This document shows, piece after piece, positions 30,384-38,176 of a stretch of DNA of 64,000 nt. The notes under the pieces are model-generated. The model was not told where the DNA came from, ran no database searches, and saw only the letters and a list, made by a program, of their open reading frames with translations. The position numbers and the translations under genes were made by a program. Numbering within the stretch: position 1 is the first letter of the stretch; every line of letters starts with the position of its first letter. This stretch comes from Candidatus Aenigmatarchaeota archaeon (GTDB lineage Archaea > Aenigmatarchaeota > Aenigmatarchaeia > QMZP01 > JAFGSV01), in contig JAFGFG010000006.1 in NCBI GenBank assembly GCA_016931255.1, positions 1 through 64,000 of the forward strand, in the 5' to 3' direction.

Positions 30384-31054
30384 ACTGCTTTCAGTGTTTC
30401 GCAATAAACATTGCTGCCTTCTACGGTAACTATTCCGTAATATCCTGAATAAGCTGGTCCGGGATAAAATATGGTTGTCTTTCCTATCATGTCAACACCC
30501 CTGTTTTCATGTATATGAGCGGAAATGTTAAGAATGGGTGTTTTTTTCTCTATAACCTTTGCGATTTCAGCGGAACCGACGTGTTTCTTTTCCAGCTTGT
30601 CGAGCGATGTTCCCTTAGGGGGGGCATGTGTGATGAAAATCCACGGTTTTTTGATATCCTTTAACAGTACATCAAGAGCTTCTTTTGTGTCATCATCAGT
30701 TGGCTCAAATAGTGTATTGAAGGGTGTTTCAGCGCCGCCCCACCCAACGAATGTTATGCCGCCAAAAACAGATACCTTGTGGTGAGCGTTGACTCCGTAC
30801 TCTTCAAATATATCCAGTATCTCAAATGGGTCGTGGTTGCCGGGGACGCAAAGCACCGGCTTCTTTGGTATCATAAGTTTCTGTATTACAACATCCGCTA
30901 TCTCAAGCTGTGTGAAATCCACTGTTATATCAAACATGTCCGTGAAATCACCCTGGGATACTATAATATCATAATCCTTATTTTCCAGATCATTTATTAT
31001 CTTCTGGAGCTTTCCTATCTTTCCATGTATGTCACCTATAACAGCTATTCTCAT
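30380..31054 (-). CDS. Calcineurin-like metallophosphoesterase
   Basis: MRIAVIGDIHGK, VSQGDFTD, VPGNHDPFE, ISAHIHENRG; internal start at 31054 preferred. Confidence 0.85.
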   Translation of the reverse strand: MRIAVIGDIHGKIGKLQKIINDLENKDYDIIVSQGDFTDMFDITVDFTQLEIADVVIQKLMIPKKPVLCVPGNHDPFEILDIFEEYGVNAHHKVSVFGGITFVGWGGAETPFNTLFEPTDDDTKEALDVLLKDIKKPWIFITHAPPKGTSLDKLEKKHVGSAEIAKVIEKKTPILNISAHIHENRGVDMIGKTTIFYPGPAYSGYYGIVTVEGSNVYCETLKAV

Positions 31055-31116
31055 CAAACCACCGAATACTTTTATTAGTGCAACAAAGGATAAAAACGTT
31101 TGTTTAAAAACACCAA

Positions 31117-31336
31117 ACACCCACACGCTTGTTTCCTGTGGAGTTTCTGAAATAAAATTTATGACTTATTATATTATATATTATATTATAACATAGTTAT
31201 ATATACTTATAATAGCGGTTTTACTTCCAAAAAAATCTCCATACGAAACAGAGGGGTGGTGTTGTTCTCTTGTTTATTTTTTATTAAAAACATAAAAAAG
31301 TTCCACATGAAATAATTTTCCACAGGAAACGGAAAG
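31117..31336. promoter_or_regulatory. Candidate replication origin: ORB-like elements around an AT-rich tract upstream of orc1/cdc6
   Basis: CTCCACAGGAAACAAGCGTGTGGGTGT (minus, 31117-31143), CTCCATACGAAACAGAGGGGTGG (31237-31259), TTCCACATGAAAT (31301-31313), TTTTCCACAGGAAACGGAAAGC (31316-31337). AT-rich DUE-like tract ~31150-31215. Confidence 0.72.
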
Positions 31337-31344
31337 CTTATAAA
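31331..31344 (+). promoter_or_regulatory. orc1/cdc6 BRE/TATA element abutting an ORB-like site
   Basis: GGAAAGCTTATAAA directly after TTTTCCACAGGAAAC. Confidence 0.55.
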
Positions 31345-31376
31345 GTTCTTGTCTTTATTATAATTCCAGTGATTTT

Positions 31377-32600
31377 ATGGCCCAGTCATCCCTTAGTGAA
31401 ATATTCGAATCCTACACCAATACAGTAGGTCTTTTCAAAGACAAGGGAGCGCTTTCGTCTGACTTCAGTCCTTCCAATATACCCCACAGGGAAAAGAAGA
31501 TAGAGGAGCTCGCGTATATGCTGGCACCTGTTCTCAGGAATGAAAAGCCCTCAAACATTTTTATCTACGGAAAGACAGGCACAGGAAAAAGCCTGTGTAT
31601 AAAGAAGGTGACGGATTCACTGGAGGAGGCAGCTGAGAAAAGCGGCCGGAACGTCAAGATAATGTACATAAACTGCAAGATGGGGAAGGTTGTCGACACA
31701 CAGTACCGGCTCCTTGTAAAGATACTTTCAATGCTTGGTGAGAACGTGCCTTTTACAGGTCTTCCAACAAACACCCTACACAAGAAGCTCAATGAGAAGC
31801 TTGCTGAAAGGGGAGGCAACATAATAATGGTCCTTGATGAGATAGACGCTCTTCTGGAGAAAATAGGCGATGACATACTCTATAACATAACAAGGATAAG
31901 CCAGGATGTCCCGAACACGCAGATAACCATTGTCGGCATATCCAACAAACCGACATTCGTGGACAGCCTTGACCCGAGGATAAGGTCATCGCTGTCAGAA
32001 GAGGAGATGGTTTTTCCTCCTTACAATGCAAATGAAATAAAAGACATTCTTCAGGCAAGGGTGGAAACCGCTTTCAATGAGAATGCAGTTGATTATGGTG
32101 CCATAACCAAGTGCTCCGCGCTCGCAGCGCAGGAAAACGGCGACGCAAGAAGGGCGCTTGATCTTCTAAGGGTTGCCGCAGAATTGTGCGAGAGGGAGAA
32201 ATGCAAAAAAGTCAGCGAGCGGTTCGTCAACAGCGCGCAGGAGAAACTTGACAAGGACAGGCTGATAGAAATAATAAAAGCGCAGCCGAAACAGTCAAAA
32301 CTTGTGATAATATCAATGCTTAATCTCTACAAGCTGGAAAAGAAGGCCGTGCAGACAGGTGATGTTTACAACCTATATGAAAAGCTCGCGCACGCCAACG
32401 GGCTCAAGGCACTTACGCAGAGAAGGGTTTCCGACCTGATATCAGAACTTGACATGCTTGGTGTCATAAACGCCTCAGTTGTGTCCAAGGGAAGATACGG
32501 AAGGACGCGAAAGATAAACATACAGCTGAACAAGAGCCTTGTCTCTGTTCTAAAGAATACACTCGCAGGCGAATTTACTGAGGATTTTATTAATTTTTAA
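31377..32600 (+). CDS. Orc1/Cdc6 replication initiator
   Basis: IFIYGKTGTGKSLCIKKV Walker A, IIMVLDEIDALLEK Walker B, C-terminal winged helix. Confidence 0.95.
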   Translation: MAQSSLSEIFESYTNTVGLFKDKGALSSDFSPSNIPHREKKIEELAYMLAPVLRNEKPSNIFIYGKTGTGKSLCIKKVTDSLEEAAEKSGRNVKIMYINCKMGKVVDTQYRLLVKILSMLGENVPFTGLPTNTLHKKLNEKLAERGGNIIMVLDEIDALLEKIGDDILYNITRISQDVPNTQITIVGISNKPTFVDSLDPRIRSSLSEEEMVFPPYNANEIKDILQARVETAFNENAVDYGAITKCSALAAQENGDARRALDLLRVAAELCEREKCKKVSERFVNSAQEKLDKDRLIEIIKAQPKQSKLVIISMLNLYKLEKKAVQTGDVYNLYEKLAHANGLKALTQRRVSDLISELDMLGVINASVVSKGRYGRTRKINIQLNKSLVSVLKNTLAGEFTEDFINF

Positions 32601-32614
32601 CATACTTCTTTTAC

Positions 32615-33550
32615 ATGGAAAAACAGACCATTATCCGTGAACTGATGGCAAAAGGCATAATGGTGACGCCTGATATACTTGAAATGGCCCTCAGGGATGG
32701 CATTGATCGTGTCGTTTCAAGCAGGCATGATGTGGTGATGTCATCAGTGAGGACAACCGAAAGGACAACAAATGTATTAGAACCAATAAAATGCTCTTCA
32801 CTTCTTTCTGAATTCAAGAAGGAATATACAATTGAAGACGCTGTCAAAAGCAACTACATTAGGTATGAGTCACTGAGACGCATGCTTCTGCGGAAAGCAG
32901 ACGCGGTTTCCATAAAAAACATAACGAACGCAAAAAGCCGCATAACAGTCGTGGGTATGGTGAAGGAAAAGAAGGATTTCGGCTTTGTGCTTGAGGACAG
33001 CACAGGGGAGGCAACTGTCAAGAGTGATGCCAGTGTGGAAACAGACGATGTCATAGGTGTTAACGGCTGGGTCAGAAACGGTGTTTTTACAGCAGATGAT
33101 GTGTTTTACCCTGACATTCCAATGGACCGTGTGATCGGCACCATCGAAGGAATGCTTCTTCTGAAGAACACAGGCAGCAACCCTGACGTGAATGCTGATG
33201 TTACTGTAACCCCTGATTCATTCATCACAGGGAAAAAAGAGTCAATGACATGCACACCCAATATAATCACAATGGAAAGGGACGGAAAGAAAGTGATGTT
33301 AGCTGTGTATAAAACAGACGACCCTGTGAACAAAAATGATGCCATCAAATGGCTGAGAAGGCGCTATATGCCAAGTAATGGAAGATTTTTTGGCAGGGGG
33401 TATGTCCTCGACCCGGTGCCTGACATCTTATGGATATCGTCCAAGAACGATTACTGGTTTGATAATTACAAGGGCACCACAATGGTGTCTTTCGGTTACG
33501 GAAGGAGTGCTCTTGTGGATATGAAAACACGTGGTATAAAACAACTCTGA
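32615..33550 (+). CDS. Short DNA polymerase D small-subunit (DP1)-like protein, phosphodiesterase motifs absent
   Basis: OB-fold segment SRITVVGMVKEKKDFGFVLEDSTGEATVKS and C-terminal VPDILWISSKNDYWFDNYKGTTMVSFG alignable by eye to DP1 VPDVFHTGHVH...Y.G...N.G; only 311 aa. Confidence 0.7.
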   Translation: MEKQTIIRELMAKGIMVTPDILEMALRDGIDRVVSSRHDVVMSSVRTTERTTNVLEPIKCSSLLSEFKKEYTIEDAVKSNYIRYESLRRMLLRKADAVSIKNITNAKSRITVVGMVKEKKDFGFVLEDSTGEATVKSDASVETDDVIGVNGWVRNGVFTADDVFYPDIPMDRVIGTIEGMLLLKNTGSNPDVNADVTVTPDSFITGKKESMTCTPNIITMERDGKKVMLAVYKTDDPVNKNDAIKWLRRRYMPSNGRFFGRGYVLDPVPDILWISSKNDYWFDNYKGTTMVSFGYGRSALVDMKTRGIKQL

Positions 33551-34776
33551 TGTTTCTGGAAATATTACTGTCTGCTTTATTAGGGTTTTCATTAGGCCTT
33601 ATTGCAGGACTCGTACCCGGAATACATCCAAATACCGTCATGGTTGTCGTTGGCTCGTCGGCCATCTTATCCGGCACAGCCAGCACAGATTGTGTCCTTG
33701 CGTTTGTTGCGTCCCTTTCAGTGACCAATAGCATAGTCAACTTCATACCATCAGTTCTCACAGGCGCGCCTGAATCTGATACATGCCTTTCTGTGTTGCC
33801 CGCCCACAGGTTCCTTATGTCAGGACGCGGCTATGAGGCGCTGTATTTAACAGTTGCCGGCGGGTTTTTCGTCACGCTTCTCACAGTTGTTTCCCTTCCA
33901 TTCCTCCTCTGGGCGGTTCCGGGAATCTACAGCCTGATATCAGGCTATATGCACTGGCTGCTCATTGCGGTTCTTTTGGTTCTCCTGTTTAATACGCGCT
34001 CCAGGCGTGCGCTTTCCCTTTTTGTTTTCCTTATCACAGGGATTTCCGGGTTGCTGCTGCTTTCATCCTTTCATCAGGAAACAGTGCTGTTTCCCTCGCT
34101 TACAGGGCTGTTTGCAGTGCCTGTCCTTGCTCTGAGCGCAGGGACATTCAGCTTTCCGAAGCAGAAGATACGGACACCGAAGAACATAAGCATGAAAGGA
34201 GGCTTCTCAGGATGGCTGTCAGGCATATTCGTTGGCATGCTTCCTGGCTTAGGCTCAGCCCAGGCAGCAGTCCTCTCCAATAGTATAGTAAGGGGCAATG
34301 AACGGGATTTCATGATGTCCATGGGAGGCATAAACACGTCAAATGTCATGTTTTCATTCATAATGATGTTTACACTCTCCAAGACAAGAACCGGGGCAGC
34401 AGCATTCATATCAGGCATTTCAGGGGCCATAGACATTTACGGACTTTCTCTTCTCATGGCAGTGTCCGTGCTGTCGTGCATGCTTGCAGCTGTTTTCACT
34501 CTCTACGCAGGAAGGCTGTTCACGAGAAACATACACAGGGTTAACTACAGGAAGATGAACTTCACAATAGTTGCATTCCTTGTAGTCATCACATTCATCA
34601 TAACAGGAATATACGGCCTCTTGATAATGGTCTTATGTTCACTTATCGGCGTGTGCAGTTCATATATGGGTGTAAAGCGCATGTATATGATGGGATTTCT
34701 CATGCTGCCGACAATAATATATTTCTCCGGTTTAGGGGATGCGGCCAGTTTATTCAGTCTCTTGATTCCGATTTGA
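33550..34776 (+). CDS. TctA/DUF112-like membrane permease
   Basis: LLGFSLGLIAGLVPGIHPNT and GWLSGIFVGMLPGLGSAQAA: paired glycine-rich G-x-x-x-G-x-x-P-G motifs. Confidence 0.8.
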   Translation: MFLEILLSALLGFSLGLIAGLVPGIHPNTVMVVVGSSAILSGTASTDCVLAFVASLSVTNSIVNFIPSVLTGAPESDTCLSVLPAHRFLMSGRGYEALYLTVAGGFFVTLLTVVSLPFLLWAVPGIYSLISGYMHWLLIAVLLVLLFNTRSRRALSLFVFLITGISGLLLLSSFHQETVLFPSLTGLFAVPVLALSAGTFSFPKQKIRTPKNISMKGGFSGWLSGIFVGMLPGLGSAQAAVLSNSIVRGNERDFMMSMGGINTSNVMFSFIMMFTLSKTRTGAAAFISGISGAIDIYGLSLLMAVSVLSCMLAAVFTLYAGRLFTRNIHRVNYRKMNFTIVAFLVVITFIITGIYGLLIMVLCSLIGVCSSYMGVKRMYMMGFLMLPTIIYFSGLGDAASLFSLLIPI

Positions 34777-34825
34777 GGAAAAAGCGCGAAGTTAACGCAT
34801 AGGAGCTTAACTTCATATGACGATG

Positions 34826-35001
34826 TTACCCCTCTGTTTCCACTGGAAACCTCTTGATTTTATAGAAAACGATACCAATAAGGCCTTTGTGAACAACACA
34901 TGAACAAAAACACCACAAGAGTGTTCAGACCCCCCTATTTCATATGGAAATTCACGGGCAATATATGCATATTCATTTCATCTGGAAATTTTCATGGAAA
35001 A
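34826..35001. promoter_or_regulatory. Second cluster of ORB-like elements between tctA-like gene and polB
   Basis: Minus-strand GTTTCCAGTGGAAACAGAGGGGTAACA (34824-34850), GAATTTCCATATGAAATAGGGGGGTCTG (34926-34953), and TTTCATCTGGAAA / TTTCATGGAAAACC (34976-35002). Confidence 0.7.
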
Positions 35002-35032
35002 CCGGCAACATTAGAGCATGTGTGAAGATGAA

Positions 35033-37684
35033 TTAACTGACTGCCACTGAAACGGGCCCCTCCGGTGTGGAAAATTTTAAAGACCCCCCGCATGAGCACT
35101 TTCCTGAGAGAGGCGGCCTTGCTGTCTTCATTCCGCAGGACATGCATATAAAGCCGTTTACATCAGACAGTTTGCCCTTTGTCACAGGCTCTGCACATAT
35201 ATTCTTGCTGTTGCTTATGACTTCAAAAAGTCCCATCTGCTTTCCCGCGCCGAGAAGCTCGTCCCTGCTTATGCCTATTGCAGTGAAAATCCTTTCAAGA
35301 GGCGGAAGCAGCTGATTGTCTATGTAATACTTCGAGTCAATCGAAAGCCCGTTTTCCCTGACAAAATTCGGGTCCTCTGCTCTCTTGGAAAGCAGCTCCA
35401 TTCCCTTGACTATCACATATCCTATCCTGTCGCCGACACCCGGAAGGTCCATATCATTTCGTTTTTCCATTTTTTTCACAACCTCGACGTGCGGCTGGAC
35501 ACCGGCGTATTTTTCAGGCCTTCTGGTGAGTGTTTTCGTTATGACAAGCTTCTCAAGGTCAACATCCCCGTCAAGAAGTCCCTTCACCACGTCCTTGAAA
35601 TACGAGACAGCCGCCTTGGTGTCGTTTTTCTTGAGTATGATTTCTATTATCTCTTTCATTGTCTCTCCTGTAAGCTCGCACCAGTCACGCCGCACAGTTT
35701 CTATACCCTTCATCACAATGTCGTCCTTCCATTCACCTGTTTTGTCCCTGAACATGGACCATCCCATGTAACGTTTCTTGGTCAGTGGGAGGAAGCGCTT
35801 GAACAGCTTTTCGAATTCCAGTTCCATTATGCCGGGAAGCCGTTCAGTCATCTTCTTCCCGATGTCCTTCCCGATTTTCTCCGCCTCTTCCATGCTTTCC
35901 GTAGGAACCTTTATCATTACGGAATCAGTGTCACCATAGACTACCTCATATCCGAAATCCTCTTCCATGGCCTTGACTGTACTGTGTATGGTTTCACGCC
36001 CGAAAGCTGTGACAGAACTGGCTATAGCGACATTGTAAATCTTTGCCCTCGTGTAGCCGAAATAGCCGTAGAAAGCATTAGCCAGCGTCTTTATCGCGAA
36101 CTGCTTCAGGTCGAGCATCTTTCTGGTCTTCTCATCAGCGTTCCTGACCATCTTCTTGACCTTGCTTCTCTCTTCCATAAGGTTCTCGAGTATACTCGGT
36201 ATTACGCCGCGTCTGACACCGGGCTTGACGAACATTGAGCCGTTTGGCGTGGTTATGTGTTCCACATTCTCATTTCCAATAAGAAGCGTGGTCGGGCATA
36301 TATTATATGTTCGTATAAGTGAAGGATACATGGACTTGAAGTCAAGCACAAGCACCATTGAATGGAGACCTTTCTTTGGCTCTATGACGAAGCCGCCTTT
36401 AAGGTCCTTGCTTTCATCATCACCGTTACCATTGGTTCTCTCTGCTATCTGCTCATTGTTCTTGGATGGTATGATAAAGCCTTCCTTGTTGAATACCTTC
36501 AAGTAGTAGTTTTCTATTCTCTGGCTTTCTCCTCCTTCCAGTACATCATTCAGGAGTGAGCCTGATATTTTTGAAAGCGCGATGTACTTGTCCATGAGGT
36601 CAAGCTTCGTGAGCAGCTTGAGTGCAAGTATGCTGTCCTGAAGGCAGTAATCAGCGAGTATCTGGTATTTTTCCTGAGACCCCCTCCAGAACTTTCCTAT
36701 CTCTGACTTCTTGACGTCCTTCTTCTCCTCTCCTATGAGGGCTTTCGAAACAAAGTCCAGTCCGTATCTTTTCAGGTTCCAGCCCTTCTTTATCATTGAG
36801 AATGAATCCGCAATTATGCGGCCCGTTATCGTTATCTTGTGGCGCCCCGCGAAGACATCGTCCCTAACTGACTTGGTTTTGCATCTTCCGAATACAGGCC
36901 GTATATTGTTCTTCTCCATCCTTTTCAGTATGTAGGGAAGGTCGTAACCGACAATGTTGAAGCCTGTCAGGACGTCAGCGTCGTATTCATTGATGATTTC
37001 CATGAAACGAATGAGCATGTCCTTTTCACTTGAGAGTGCTTCTATGCCATCTCCCGGCCTTGTGGAAAGTATAATTGATTTTGTTCTCCTGTAATCATCT
37101 GAGAATACAAGCGATATCAACGCAACAGGGTCTGTTTCGGAATCAGGCATAGAGCCCTCATTCTTTCCAACTGTCTCTATGTCGAAAGCGAGATACCTGA
37201 GCGGAGCATCCTCTTCGGTGTCAATTATTTCGAATTCCTTCATCTGGACAAGTCTCTGCGCTGATACACTCGTAGTGTTTATGCCATTGCTTTCTTTCGT
37301 GCTTATCCAGCGCATTCCGCCTATGTCCGAATCATTCATCCACCTGTACTTGAAAAGTATATCAGCCTCGTATGTGCTTATACCCTTCTTCTTCAGCGCC
37401 TCACGCACCTCGACTGTCTTGGCCGGATTCTTAAGTGTTATCTTCCAGACATCGCGCGGCTCCTGATATCCCATAGGAAGGGTTCTTTTCACTTTTTCAA
37501 CGCCGTGTATGCTCGGAAGTCCTTCAAGGCTTTCGTTTATGTCATCGCTTGCCGCATAGAAATAGGGAAGGAATCCCTCATAGAAACCGCAGACGCTTTT
37601 TCCTTCCATGTCCTTTCCGAATATACGCAGAACCGGTCGTTCATTGACCATTACATAGTCGACATCCAGTATCTGAAATTCCAT
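35033..37684 (-). CDS. polB: Family B DNA polymerase
   Basis: LAFDIETVG exonuclease I, DFKSMYPSLIRTYNICPTT, YGDTDSVMIK, C-terminal CMSC...CSCGG zinc motif. Confidence 0.97.
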   Translation of the reverse strand: MEFQILDVDYVMVNERPVLRIFGKDMEGKSVCGFYEGFLPYFYAASDDINESLEGLPSIHGVEKVKRTLPMGYQEPRDVWKITLKNPAKTVEVREALKKKGISTYEADILFKYRWMNDSDIGGMRWISTKESNGINTTSVSAQRLVQMKEFEIIDTEEDAPLRYLAFDIETVGKNEGSMPDSETDPVALISLVFSDDYRRTKSIILSTRPGDGIEALSSEKDMLIRFMEIINEYDADVLTGFNIVGYDLPYILKRMEKNNIRPVFGRCKTKSVRDDVFAGRHKITITGRIIADSFSMIKKGWNLKRYGLDFVSKALIGEEKKDVKKSEIGKFWRGSQEKYQILADYCLQDSILALKLLTKLDLMDKYIALSKISGSLLNDVLEGGESQRIENYYLKVFNKEGFIIPSKNNEQIAERTNGNGDDESKDLKGGFVIEPKKGLHSMVLVLDFKSMYPSLIRTYNICPTTLLIGNENVEHITTPNGSMFVKPGVRRGVIPSILENLMEERSKVKKMVRNADEKTRKMLDLKQFAIKTLANAFYGYFGYTRAKIYNVAIASSVTAFGRETIHSTVKAMEEDFGYEVVYGDTDSVMIKVPTESMEEAEKIGKDIGKKMTERLPGIMELEFEKLFKRFLPLTKKRYMGWSMFRDKTGEWKDDIVMKGIETVRRDWCELTGETMKEIIEIILKKNDTKAAVSYFKDVVKGLLDGDVDLEKLVITKTLTRRPEKYAGVQPHVEVVKKMEKRNDMDLPGVGDRIGYVIVKGMELLSKRAEDPNFVRENGLSIDSKYYIDNQLLPPLERIFTAIGISRDELLGAGKQMGLFEVISNSKNICAEPVTKGKLSDVNGFICMSCGMKTARPPLSGKCSCGGSLKFSTPEGPVSVAVS

Positions 37685-37814
37685 GAAAATTCACTTGGAT
37701 AAGAGATTGATTTTAACAAATAAAAACACCAATGTTCTTCGGTGGCTATAATGAAAAACCTAGGTTTGACAGTATGCTTGAAATATATTTAAAACGGCGG
37801 TGCATTTGTTTATT

Positions 37815-38135
37815 ATGAGAATAAATCCGAAGCAGCTTGAGCGTGCGATGAAGCAGATGGGAATGCAGACCAAACAGATAGAAGCGGAAGAAGTCATAAT
37901 CAGGACCGCTGAGAAAGACATAGTCATAAGCAACCCCAATGTCACGCTGATGAATGCCATGGGGCAGGAATCATACCAGATAGTGGGGGATGCTGAGGAA
38001 AGGCCAAGAAGCAGGTTTGTGAACGAAGACGTCAAGATGGTCATGGAAAAAACAGGCGCCACCGAGGAAAAGGCAAGGAAAGCCCTGGAAGATGCCGGGG
38101 ACATAGCAACTGCGATTCTCAGCCTCAAGAACTGA
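37815..38135 (+). CDS. nac: Nascent polypeptide-associated complex protein
   Basis: MRINPKQLERAMKQMGMQTKQIEAEEVIIRT with C-terminal UBA-like VMEKTGATEEKARKALEDAGDIATAILSLK. Confidence 0.93.
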   Translation: MRINPKQLERAMKQMGMQTKQIEAEEVIIRTAEKDIVISNPNVTLMNAMGQESYQIVGDAEERPRSRFVNEDVKMVMEKTGATEEKARKALEDAGDIATAILSLKN

Positions 38136-38176
38136 TTTCTTTTATAATTAATAGCCGGAAGTCTCAATAATTATTC

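Noticed and set aside
35489-36506. Plus-strand ORFs of 249 and 116 aa opposite polB
   Set aside because: Antisense shadow ORFs; polB motifs run through the region on the minus strand.
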